NCBI GenBank assembly: GCA_005882255.1
Contig: VBEZ01000165.1
Span: 1 to 64,000, forward strand
Direction: 5' to 3'
Source of the DNA: Chloroflexota bacterium
GTDB lineage: Bacteria > Chloroflexota > Limnocylindria > P2-11E
DNA length: 64,000 nucleotides
Positions 1 through 8,754 of this stretch are shown here, piece by piece. How positions within the stretch are numbered: the first letter of the stretch is position 1; each line of letters begins with the position of its first letter. The translations under genes and the position numbers were made by a program. The notes below the pieces were generated by a model. The model was given only the letters and a program-made list of their open reading frames with translations, had not been told where the DNA came from and ran no database searches.

Positions 1-457
1 TCGTCCAGCGGTCATCATCCGGGCGCACTTCGCGAACGACGCGTGCCGGCACGCCGAGCACCAGCGACCGGGCCGGGGCGGCGAAACGTTCGGGGAGCAC
101 CGCGCCCGCGCCGACGATGGTGCGCTCGCCCACCGTGTTGGCACCGACGAGCACCGCGGCGGACCCGATGAGGACGTTCCGCGCGACGATCGATGAATGC
201 ACGATGGCCCCGTGACCGATCGTGCATTCCTCCCCGATGATGGTCGGCTCGCCGGTGTCGGTGTGGATGGTGCAGTTGTCCTGCACGTTGGAGCGCTCGC
301 CGATCTCGATCCGGTCCATGTCGCCGCGCAGCACCGAGCCGAACCACACCGACGCGCCCGACCGGACCGTCACGTCGCCGATGAGCACGGCCGTCGGCGC
401 GACGAATGCGTCTGGCGCCACCGTCGGTCGCTTGCCGCGGTAGCCGTAGAGCGGCAC
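1..457 (-). CDS. Gamma-carbonic anhydrase / hexapeptide-repeat acyltransferase family protein (3' end outside window)
   Basis: Minus-strand read from GTG at 457: VPLYGYRGKRPTVAPDAFVAPTAVLIGDVTVRSGASVWFGSVLRGDMDRIEIGERSNVQDNCTIH; left-handed beta-helix repeats. Missed by the ORF track (GTG start, truncated end). Confidence 0.85.
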   Translation of the reverse strand, partial: MPLYGYRGKRPTVAPDAFVAPTAVLIGDVTVRSGASVWFGSVLRGDMDRIEIGERSNVQDNCTIHTDTGEPTIIGEECTIGHGAIVHSSIVARNVLIGSAAVLVGANTVGERTIVGAGAVLPERFAAPARSLVLGVPARVVREVRPDDDRWT

Positions 458-480
458 GGCTCCGTAGAGTAGGTGGCGCG

Positions 481-1572
481 ATGAAGACCCGCGACCTCCG
501 CGTCGAAGGCTACCGGCCGCTCATCCCGCCGGCGATCCTGCTCGACGAGCTTCCGCTCTCCGAGACGGGCTCGCGGACGGTGGCGAGCGCGCGCGAAGAG
601 CTCGTGCGTATCCTCGATCGCGAGGACGACCGCCTCATCGTCGTCGTCGGACCGTGTTCGGTGCACGACGTCGAAGCCGCGATCGACTACGCGCGCCGGC
701 TCGCGACCGTCGCGACCGATCTCGCGGCCGATCTCCGCATCGTGATGCGTGTCTATTTCGAAAAGCCGCGCACCACGGTCGGCTGGAAAGGCCTGATCAA
801 CGATCCGGGCCTTGACGGCAGCTTCCGCATCAACGATGGCCTACGCCTCGCGCGCCGCCTGTTGCTCGACCTCGCGGAGCTCGGCGTGCCCGCCGGCTGC
901 GAGTTCCTCGACCCCGTCTCGCCGCAGTACACCTCGGACCTCGTGAGCTGGGGCGCGATCGGCGCCCGCACGACGGAGAGCCAGGTGCACCGGGAGCTCG
1001 CCTCGGGGCTGTCCATGCCGGTCGGGTTCAAGAACGGCACCGGCGGCACGGTGCAGATCGCGATCGACGCGGTGCGCGCGACCGGGCACCCGCACCGTTT
1101 CATCGGCGTGACCGAGCAGGGCCTGGCGGCATTCGTGAGCACGCGCGGCAATCCCTATGGCCATGTGATCCTGCGCGGCGGCGCGCGCGGCCCGAACTAT
1201 GACCGCGCGAGCGTGCGTAGCGCGCTCGGCGCCCTGCGCGACGCGGGCCTCCCCGAGCGACTCATCATCGACGCGAGCCACGGGAACAGCGAGCGGGATC
1301 ACCTGCGGCAGGTCGTCGTCGCGGCAGACGTCGCGGGGCAGATCGCCGCGGGCGAGCGCGGGATCGCGGGCGTGATGATCGAGAGCTTCCTCGTCGCCGG
1401 GCGACAGGAGCTGACCGACCCCTCGCGCCTGGTCTACGGGCAGAGCATCACCGACGCGTGCATCGGATGGGACGAAACGGTGACGGTGCTCCGGGGGCTC
1501 GCGTCGGCGGCGCGCGAACGCCGCTCGCGCGGCGCGGATCAGCGCGCTCGGGTCGCGTCCACCAAGCGGTAA
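481..1572 (+). CDS. aroG: 3-deoxy-7-phosphoheptulonate synthase (DAHP synthase, AroG/F/H type)
   Basis: MKTRDLRVEGYRPLIPPAILLDELPLSE..VVGPCSVHD..VYFEKPRTTVGWKGLINDP..DASHGNS; start at ATG 481 inside the longer ORF. Confidence 0.93.
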   Translation: MKTRDLRVEGYRPLIPPAILLDELPLSETGSRTVASAREELVRILDREDDRLIVVVGPCSVHDVEAAIDYARRLATVATDLAADLRIVMRVYFEKPRTTVGWKGLINDPGLDGSFRINDGLRLARRLLLDLAELGVPAGCEFLDPVSPQYTSDLVSWGAIGARTTESQVHRELASGLSMPVGFKNGTGGTVQIAIDAVRATGHPHRFIGVTEQGLAAFVSTRGNPYGHVILRGGARGPNYDRASVRSALGALRDAGLPERLIIDASHGNSERDHLRQVVVAADVAGQIAAGERGIAGVMIESFLVAGRQELTDPSRLVYGQSITDACIGWDETVTVLRGLASAARERRSRGADQRARVASTKR

Positions 1573-2282
1573 CCGAAACCGCGCGCGGTCTCGATGGCGA
1601 CCTCGGTCACGGTGGCGTCTTCCAGCTTCTTACGTAGACGCCCGACGTGCACGTCGACGAGGCGCGTGTCGCTTCCCGGCTCGTAGCCCCAGACCCCGGT
1701 GAGCAGATCGTCACGCGTGAACACGCGGCCCGGCTCCCCCGCGAGCGTGCGCAGAAGCTTGAACTCGGTCGGGGTCAGCTGCACCTGCCGATCACCGGCG
1801 ATGGCCTGGACGCTGCCGCTGTCGATCACGAATCTGCCGAAGCGGAGCTGTTTGGCACCGGTGCCCTCGTGCGACATCTGCGAGCGGCGGAGCAGCGCTT
1901 CGATCCGCGCGAGCAGCTCGTCGTTGTCGAAGGGCTTGCCGATGTAGTCGTCCGCGCCGACGCGGAGGCCGACGACACGATCCGGTGGCTCCTTCTTGGC
2001 GGAAATGAACAGGATCGGGATGTCGGTGTTGCGCCGGAGCTCGAGGCAGAGGCTGATGCCATCGAGGCTCGGCATCATCACGTCGAGGGTCACGACGTCC
2101 GGCCGTACACGCTCGAACGTATCAACGGCCTGACGCGAATCGGTAACAACGTGCGTCGCGTAGCCTTCCTCGGCCAGGATGCTCGAGAGCAGCATCGCGA
2201 TGTCGCGGTCGTCCTCGACGATCATGACCCGCGCGCCGGTATGCGAGGGCGCGATGGCGGCCGACGGCCGCTGTTCGATCAT
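1539..2282 (-). CDS. OmpR/PhoB-family response regulator (receiver + winged helix)
   Basis: VMIVEDDRDIAMLL..VVTLDVMMPSLDG..LFISAKKE..GADDYIGKPF plus C-terminal Trans_reg_C. Confidence 0.9.
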   Translation of the reverse strand: MIEQRPSAAIAPSHTGARVMIVEDDRDIAMLLSSILAEEGYATHVVTDSRQAVDTFERVRPDVVTLDVMMPSLDGISLCLELRRNTDIPILFISAKKEPPDRVVGLRVGADDYIGKPFDNDELLARIEALLRRSQMSHEGTGAKQLRFGRFVIDSGSVQAIAGDRQVQLTPTEFKLLRTLAGEPGRVFTRDDLLTGVWGYEPGSDTRLVDVHVGRLRKKLEDATVTEVAIETARGFGYRLVDATRAR

Positions 2283-2476
2283 CGTGACGGTCCGGTATCG
2301 CATTTGCCGTGCCACATGTAACGATCTCGCCTACGGCTCGATCGTTCTGCCAGGCGCGTCGGCTCGCCCTGCGGCTTCGCCTACGCCGGAGTATTCGGGC
2401 AGCTGGCTGCCCTCATCTCCTTGGCGGGATGCGCTTCGCGCCCCGCCGCAGTAACGACGCAGCCATCGCGCCGGAC

Positions 2477-3349
2477 TTAGAAGGAAGCGTTAACTACCGC
2501 GAGCTTTTCCCGGATCCAGCCAGAGGACGAGGCGACGTCGTCCGGCCACCCTGAGTAGAAGAGGCGGTCCGTCTCGTCCTCGATGGCCTGGCGCGCCTGG
2601 GCTCCTTTATCGGTCGTCCGGAGCGCGCCGTCGGGGGCGACGAAGCCGTCGCGCCGCAGGCGCGCGAGCTCGGTGGCGACGTCCGCGGGCCGCTGCGTCG
2701 TGAGCTTCGCGGCGAGCTCCACTTCGCTCGTGGCCTCGCCTCGCCAGACGCGCGTGAGTGCGTCGAGGGTGGGGCCATCCAGGCCGGCCTGCCGCCAGGC
2801 GGCCACATGGCAATCGTCGCGGGCCTGCCACAGGCCATACACGGCGTTCTCGAGGGCGACCATCGGATGCGCGCCGTTTCCGGCCATACGCCGAGCCCGC
2901 GGGATGTGCGCATGCCAGCGTCGATCGAGGCTCGCCGCCGTCCCCTCGAAGGCGCGCTCGAGCAGCGATGCGAGTCGCGCGAGGTCGTTCGCGGCCAGCG
3001 GCGATGGCAGCGACGCCAGGTAGGCGTCGGCCTCACGGCGCACGCGCAGGGTGAGATCTCGACCCGCCGGCGTCAGATCCCAGCGCGCGTCCTTCTCATC
3101 GACCAGCCCGGCGTCGCGCGCCGCGGCCGACGCGGCCTGGTACTGGTCCCACTGCGTCGCGTACGGGTTCCACATCTCGCTGAGCCGTCCGCCGCCCTGC
3201 GGCGCGACCCCGCCGATGGCGAAGAACAAGCTGGGCCGATCGATGCCGAGGTCCTCCATGAGCCGGAGCGGGAACGTGAACTTCGTGCGCCGCTTGTTCA
3301 GGAACTCGAGAAAGAGCGGGACGAGCTCGAGCGGATAGGGCGGTCTCAT
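2477..3349 (-). CDS. SCO6745-like helix-turn-helix domain protein (hypothetical)
   Basis: 290-aa ORF MRPPYPLELVPLFLEFLNKRRTKFTFPLRLMEDLGIDRPSLFF; stop abuts the next CDS. Confidence 0.65.
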   Translation of the reverse strand: MRPPYPLELVPLFLEFLNKRRTKFTFPLRLMEDLGIDRPSLFFAIGGVAPQGGGRLSEMWNPYATQWDQYQAASAAARDAGLVDEKDARWDLTPAGRDLTLRVRREADAYLASLPSPLAANDLARLASLLERAFEGTAASLDRRWHAHIPRARRMAGNGAHPMVALENAVYGLWQARDDCHVAAWRQAGLDGPTLDALTRVWRGEATSEVELAAKLTTQRPADVATELARLRRDGFVAPDGALRTTDKGAQARQAIEDETDRLFYSGWPDDVASSSGWIREKLAVVNASF

Positions 3350-4494
3350 GCGGGCACCGCCTTGCGCGTCGCGAGCCGCACCGCGAGCTGCCGGAGCGCG
3401 ACGGTCGTCTTGTCGTTCGGCTCGGCGAGGACATATGGCACGCCGAGGTCGGCCGCCGCGTCGGCCTTCTCGGCGTACGGCACGACGACGTCCGGCTTGC
3501 GGTTCAGGAATTTCGCGACACCCGCGTCATCGATGCCCTTCGGCGTATTGCGAACGAGCGTGACCAGGATGCGCGCCTCGGAGATCCCGATCCGCGTCAG
3601 CATTGCGAGCGTGTCCGACGTACTGCGTAGCGCCGCGAGATGGGGCGCCGTGACCACGCACACGATGTCGGTGACGTCGAGCGAGGCGAGCGTGATCTCA
3701 TCGAGCTTCGTGGCCAGGTCGAGCACGACCACATCACGTCCGCCGCGCGCGAGATCGATGGCCTGCTGCACGGCCGCGATGCTGACGAGCTCGGCCTCCT
3801 CGGGGGAGGGCGGGGCGGCGAGGATGCGGACACCGCTCTTGTGATCGGCCAGGTATTGCGCGAAGTCCTCTTCGGTGACGCGGGTGATGTCGCCGCGTGC
3901 GTAGTCGACGATCGTCGCGCGCGGACGAAGATCGAAGAACATCGCGGCGTTGCCGAACTGCAAGTTGAGATCGAGGAGCACGACGGATTTTCCCTCGGCG
4001 GCGAGGGCGGCGGCGACGTTGGCCGCGAGCGTCGTCGCGCCGACGCCGCCCTTGCCGTGCACGAACGCGATGACCACCGCGAGCTTGCGCGGCGCCGCGA
4101 CCACCTCGGCCACGCCCCGCGTCTGTCGCAGGATCGTCTCGATCTTCGCCGCCAGGACCGCCAGGTCGATCGGCTTGCCGATGTAGTCGTCGGCGCCGTG
4201 GGAGTAGCCCGCCAGGATGTCCTGCTCCTGTTTGGCGGCGGAGAGGACGATGATCGGCGTGCGGGCGGTGCGGCGATCCTCGCGGAGGCGTTTGACGAGC
4301 TCGAGGCCGTTCATCAGCGGCATGTTCACGTCGGTGACGACGAGGTCCGGCGGCCCCTTGCTTTCGACGAGTCGCAAGGCCTCGACACCGTTCGCGACCG
4401 CTTCGACGCGGTACCCGCGTTTCGCGAGGTAGACGGTGCAGAGCTTGCGGATCGCGTCGTCGTCGTCGACGCAGAGGATCTTTTCGCCCGCCAT
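3346..4494 (-). CDS. CpaE-like protein: response receiver fused to MinD/ParA-type ATPase (Tad pilus assembly)
   Basis: ILCVDDDDAIRKLC..DLVVTDVNMPLMNG..GADDYIGKP then VIAFVHGKGGVGATTLAANVAAALA (deviant Walker A). Confidence 0.85.
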   Translation of the reverse strand: MAGEKILCVDDDDAIRKLCTVYLAKRGYRVEAVANGVEALRLVESKGPPDLVVTDVNMPLMNGLELVKRLREDRRTARTPIIVLSAAKQEQDILAGYSHGADDYIGKPIDLAVLAAKIETILRQTRGVAEVVAAPRKLAVVIAFVHGKGGVGATTLAANVAAALAAEGKSVVLLDLNLQFGNAAMFFDLRPRATIVDYARGDITRVTEEDFAQYLADHKSGVRILAAPPSPEEAELVSIAAVQQAIDLARGGRDVVVLDLATKLDEITLASLDVTDIVCVVTAPHLAALRSTSDTLAMLTRIGISEARILVTLVRNTPKGIDDAGVAKFLNRKPDVVVPYAEKADAAADLGVPYVLAEPNDKTTVALRQLAVRLATRKAVPA

Positions 4495-4564
4495 GCCATC
4501 CTTTCGGTCTTCCACCCGCCGCTAGACTCGCCGCAGTGCGCCGCTGCGAAACATTAAGGCTTCC

Positions 4565-5317
4565 GTGAGTACAGGAATCAACCTCGGCGACCCGTACAAA
4601 ACATCGCGCTCACGCACGCTGTCCCGCGTACTTCTCGCGCTGGGCGTGCTCATCGCGGTCGTCGCCGGCGCAGGCACCTACCTGTACGGCGTCGCCGCTC
4701 GCACCGCGCCTCCGACCGAGGTGGCGACGGTCGACGTGCTCGTCGCTACGCGCGATATCGAACCACGGTCGGCGCTCGGCGCGAGTGACCTCAAGGTCGT
4801 CCAGCTGCCGCGCGATGCTGCGCCCGCGAACGCGCTTCACGACGCGACCAGCGTGACCGGAATGATCACCACGGTCGCGCTCTCCAAGAACGAGCCCGTG
4901 CTGCCGACGAAGGTCGCGCAGACCGGTAGCGAAGGCCACATCGCGGTCCTGCCTCCCGGCGCGACGGTCGCGAACTCGGTGGCCTTCCGCGCCATGTCGC
5001 TCAATATCCCCGACGCGAACGCGGCGGGCGGAGCGATCACGGCTGGCGATCACGTGGACATCCTGTACACGCTCGCCGTGGCCGAGCCGAAGCAGGACTT
5101 CATCGGACGCATCGTGATCCAGGATGTGCCGGTGCTCGCGAAGACGATCACCGTGTACACGCTGCGCGTGGACGTCACGACCGCGGAGCGGATCGCGGCG
5201 CTTCAAGCATCGGGCGGGAGCCTCGCGCTGCTCCTGCGTGCGCCGGGTGACGCGCGACCCGCCGGGACCGCGGGCGCGAGCTTTACGAACGAGGCGCAGC
5301 GGATCCAGCGGCCCTAG
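4565..5317 (+). CDS. CpaB-like Flp pilus assembly protein (TM + SAF domain)
   Basis: N-terminal TM, VATVDVLVATRDIEPRSALGASDLKVVQLP..; divergent from the CpaE-like gene. Confidence 0.78.
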   Translation: MSTGINLGDPYKTSRSRTLSRVLLALGVLIAVVAGAGTYLYGVAARTAPPTEVATVDVLVATRDIEPRSALGASDLKVVQLPRDAAPANALHDATSVTGMITTVALSKNEPVLPTKVAQTGSEGHIAVLPPGATVANSVAFRAMSLNIPDANAAGGAITAGDHVDILYTLAVAEPKQDFIGRIVIQDVPVLAKTITVYTLRVDVTTAERIAALQASGGSLALLLRAPGDARPAGTAGASFTNEAQRIQRP

Positions 5318-5329
5318 CTCCGCCGCGCG

Positions 5330-6574
5330 TCACTCCACCAGCGACGGCACCCGCGTGCCTGTGATCGAAGCCGGCGTGAAGTTCATCGTGAGGGTGTTGT
5401 TTCCGGTCACCGTGAGCTCGTAAGCCACGATCTGCGACGCGATCGTGAGGCTGTTCACCAGCGTGAGCGTCAGCGCCGCCGCGGGCACGTAAAGCGTTCC
5501 GTTGAGGGTCGTGCCGGTCCGCACACTGATCGCCGCGCCGTTCGCGCACCCGCGGTCCTGGAACAGCAGCATCCCTGCGTATGAGCCCGTTTTGCTCGCG
5601 GACAGCGTCATCGTCCCGGTCCCGGCGAGGGAGATGTTTCCGCACGCTCCACCAGCTGCTGGATAACTCGCGTTCGCGTTGTAGAGGAGAACGCCGCCGC
5701 TGCCCGCGAGCACGAGGGAGCCGGTGCCCGTCGTTCTGAGGCCCGCGCGGAATATGTAGTTCCCGGCGTTCAGACTCGCAACGCCGCTGTTTCCCACAGT
5801 GATGAGGCCGGTGTAGACCCCCGGACTCAGCGTCACAGGCGTCGTGATGGTCTGTCCCGCGAATACGGGCAGGCCGTTCGTCGAAGGACCCGCGACTGCG
5901 GCGAACGGATCCGCGGTGGCGGCCACGCCGACGGATGGTGCGGGGCTCATACGTGCCGCGACCGTTCCGGAGACGTTTCCCGTGACGCGGTGGAAGGTGC
6001 CGGTCAGCAGTCCCCCGCTACCGATGTTGACGGCGGTGTTGCTCGTGGAGTTCGTGCTCGTGCCGCCACCAACGACAGTCAGGCGTGTGCTGCCATTCAA
6101 GGTCAACGTGCTGGAAGTGGATCCATGGGTAACGACGATGGCCTCGCCGCTGCCGGAACGAGCGAGCCCCGCCACGGCGCGAACTGATATGGCGGTGCGG
6201 CCGGAGCTGGCGCCGAAGAGGAATCGCGTGAGCACCTGCTCGGTGATCGTCACCTCGACATAGCCCGGATCGCCCGCATATGGCCCGCCCGCGGGCGGAG
6301 AGGCGGTCGTCACGGTTACGTCGCCGCCATCGGTGTAGCCGTTGCGCGTAGCGTCGGTCGTGGCCGCCGTCCGTGCCTGCGCGGCGCTCCCGCCGGCGTA
6401 GAGCACGGCCGCGCCGGCCCACGCGCCGGCGTCCGCGGCCGTCTGGGCCGCACGCCGCGAAACAAAGAGCTGGCCGGTGTCGAGCGCGAGGCCGATGCCG
6501 AGGAGCAGCCCGCCCAGCGCGACGGCGATGAGGATCAGCGCCTGCCCGCCGTCGTCGCGCGACCATAGCCTCAT
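5330..6574 (-). CDS. TadG-like pilus-associated protein with C-terminal beta-rich domain
   Basis: MRLWSRDDGGQALILIAVALGGLLLGIGLALDTGQLFVSRRAAQTAADAGAWAGA; start ATG 6574, overlaps the preceding gene stop. Confidence 0.78.
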   Translation of the reverse strand: MRLWSRDDGGQALILIAVALGGLLLGIGLALDTGQLFVSRRAAQTAADAGAWAGAAVLYAGGSAAQARTAATTDATRNGYTDGGDVTVTTASPPAGGPYAGDPGYVEVTITEQVLTRFLFGASSGRTAISVRAVAGLARSGSGEAIVVTHGSTSSTLTLNGSTRLTVVGGGTSTNSTSNTAVNIGSGGLLTGTFHRVTGNVSGTVAARMSPAPSVGVAATADPFAAVAGPSTNGLPVFAGQTITTPVTLSPGVYTGLITVGNSGVASLNAGNYIFRAGLRTTGTGSLVLAGSGGVLLYNANASYPAAGGACGNISLAGTGTMTLSASKTGSYAGMLLFQDRGCANGAAISVRTGTTLNGTLYVPAAALTLTLVNSLTIASQIVAYELTVTGNNTLTMNFTPASITGTRVPSLVE

Positions 6575-7131
6575 TGCTCGATCACCAGGGTCGAGCTCGA
6601 TCGCATGGTGATGCCCAGTCCGCCCCCGAGGAACACCTGCGCGAGGATCGGCGTGAACGGGAAGCTCGCGCTCACGACGATGCGGCTGCCGCGGTTCGCG
6701 TTGCCGTCGGGCCATGTCGATTGGACCGTCAGGTTGTTCGGCACGCCGGTCGCATAGTTCCGGACCTGCGCCGTGATCGCGGTGTCCGTGTCCGGTGGGG
6801 TATAGGTGGCCGCTCCGGGACCGGTCGGCGAGCCACTGAGCGCGCCGTGCACGACGCCATAGCGCGACCCCTCGCGCACCGCGGTCGCCAGCGTGTTGCT
6901 GAGCCAGACGGCGCGCCCGATGTCGAAGAGACCCACGATCAATAACAAGAGGAGCGGTAGAACGAGCGCGGTCTCGACGAGCGCTTGCCCGAAGGAGTCG
7001 AGCGAGGGGCCCTCGGTGCCGGGTCCTCGCTCGAAGCTCGCGGTCGGACTCGCCGCTCGTCTCGTCGCTTGGGAAGAGAGGGTTTCGGTGGCGGCTCCGC
7101 GCGGGACGCGGCTCAGCGGCACGTCACTCAC
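6571..7131 (-). CDS. TadE-like pilus assembly protein
   Basis: GTG start at 7131 (VSDVPLSRVPRG..) then GQALVETALVLPLLLLLIVGLFDIGRAVWLSNTLATAVREGSRYG. Confidence 0.8.
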   Translation of the reverse strand: MSDVPLSRVPRGAATETLSSQATRRAASPTASFERGPGTEGPSLDSFGQALVETALVLPLLLLLIVGLFDIGRAVWLSNTLATAVREGSRYGVVHGALSGSPTGPGAATYTPPDTDTAITAQVRNYATGVPNNLTVQSTWPDGNANRGSRIVVSASFPFTPILAQVFLGGGLGITMRSSSTLVIEQ

Positions 7132-7519
7132 GGGTAGTTCCGGAACGTCGCGGTCTTGTCGAGGCTGAGCGCGTTCGGGACGAACGGCCAGGGCGCGAGC
7201 GTTCGATACGTGTACTGCACGCGCACGTTCACCAGCGACTCGCCACCGGCGCCGGTGGTATGCGTGACCGTGATGATCGCCGCGGCGGAATCGACGCCGG
7301 CGATGCGGCCGAGCTCGTCGGTGGCGTACGCGATCGCCTGCGCGTCCGTCGTCGCGGCGCGCGTCACCCACGCCTCGGCCCCCGCGCGCGCCCCGTTCTG
7401 CACCCCGAGCTGCGCGGCGAACGCGCGCGCCATATCCGCGCCGCCGAGGATCGTGAACACAAGGAGCGACAACGAGAGCGCGGTCTCGACCAGCGCCTGT
7501 CCGCTCTCGCTCGCGCGGC
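7128..7519 (-). CDS. TadE-like protein, start not resolvable
   Basis: ARRASESGQALVETALSLSLLVFTILGGADMARAFAAQLGVQNGARAGAEAW; homology extends upstream of the TTG-started track ORF without an in-frame ATG/GTG. Confidence 0.65.
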
Positions 7520-7636
7520 GCGCATTTGTGTGCGTGCGATGTCTGCTTACGCGCCCATTGTGCCGGTGGGTGTGCCGTGTCCCAGGCTCGCAGCGGTCGC
7601 AATCCGTGTCGTGGCCTGTCGGAGCAGAATCCGGTC

Positions 7637-7954
7637 GTGCAAGTGGACGAATTCAGTAAGCGGCGGGCTGATCTCCATCTCCTCGACGTCCGCGAAGACG
7701 ACGAGTGGGCCGCCGGTCACATCGACGGCGCGCAGCACATACCCCTGGGTGAGCTCTCCGCTCGTCTCGGCGAGCTGCCGAAGGAGCGGACCATCGTGGC
7801 CGTGTGTCGCAGCGGCGGCCGAAGCGAAGCCGCTGTTCGCGGGCTCCGGAAGCTGGGCTTCGAGGCGGAGAACCTCGAGGGTGGCGTGAACGCGTGGGAT
7901 CGCGCGAAGCTTCCGCTCGTCGACGGCAGCGGCGGGCGCGGGCGCGTCGTCTGA
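7637..7954 (+). CDS. Rhodanese-like domain protein
   Basis: VQVDEFSKRRADLHLLDVREDDEWAAGHIDGAQHIPLGEL..VAVCRSGGRSEAAVRGLRKLGFEAENLEGGVNAW. Confidence 0.88.
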   Translation: MQVDEFSKRRADLHLLDVREDDEWAAGHIDGAQHIPLGELSARLGELPKERTIVAVCRSGGRSEAAVRGLRKLGFEAENLEGGVNAWDRAKLPLVDGSGGRGRVV

Positions 7955-7968
7955 GTACGCTACCGGGG

Positions 7969-8745
7969 ATGGCAGAGCCCGCCCCCGATCACGCGCGACA
8001 TCTGGACCGCGCGTGGCTGGCCCAGCACCTTGCGGACGAGCGCAAGGAAGCGGAGCTGCTCGGCGAGATCCGCGAGGCGCTCTTCGGGATGCAGGATGGT
8101 CTGGTCAGCACGCTCGCGGTCGTCAGCACCGTCGGCGCGGCGAGCGGCGACCGCTTCGCTGTCCTGGTCGCGGGCATCGCGTCGGCGCTCGCGGGCGTCT
8201 TCTCGATGGCCGCGGGTGAGTACCTGTCTTCGAAGAGCCAGCGCGAGATCTTCGTCGCGCAGATCGAGAACGAGCGCGAGGAGGTCCGCGACCGTCCGGC
8301 CGAGGCGGAAGCGGAGGTCGCGTACATGCTCGAGTCGGAAGGTCTATCGGAGGCCGCGGCGCGGCGCGTCGCCGCCGAGCTCGCCCGCGAGCCGACCGTG
8401 CTCCTCAAGACGATGGTCGAGAAAGAGCTCGGCCTCGTGGTCGAGGAGGGTCCCGGCGCGCTGCAAGGTGCCCTCGTCATGGGTGGTTCGTTCGGGCTCG
8501 CGTCGCTCGTTCCGATCCTCCCGTACCTCTTTCTTCCGATCGCGAGCGCACCCGTCGCGACCCTCCTGCTGTGCGGGGTCGTCGTCTTCGGCATCGGCGT
8601 GGTGAAGACGAGGTGGACGAAGCGCAGCCCGGTACGGTCCGGCCTCGAGGTCGTCGCTCTTGCCGCGTTCGCCGGGATCGCGGGGTACCTCTTCGGTTCG
8701 GTGTTGCCGAGCCTGCTCGGCTTCGCGGGGCTCGGCGCGGTCTAG
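7969..8745 (+). CDS. VIT1/CCC1 transporter family protein
   Basis: EIREALFGMQDGLVSTLAVVSTVGAASGDRFAVLVAGIASALAGVFSMAAGEYLSSKSQREI. Confidence 0.88.
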   Translation: MAEPAPDHARHLDRAWLAQHLADERKEAELLGEIREALFGMQDGLVSTLAVVSTVGAASGDRFAVLVAGIASALAGVFSMAAGEYLSSKSQREIFVAQIENEREEVRDRPAEAEAEVAYMLESEGLSEAAARRVAAELAREPTVLLKTMVEKELGLVVEEGPGALQGALVMGGSFGLASLVPILPYLFLPIASAPVATLLLCGVVVFGIGVVKTRWTKRSPVRSGLEVVALAAFAGIAGYLFGSVLPSLLGFAGLGAV

Positions 8746-8754
8746 CGCTCGGCT

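Noticed and set aside
2807-3844. 345-aa + ORF across two minus-strand genes
   Set aside because: Spans a gene boundary on the opposite strand and has no protein-like composition.
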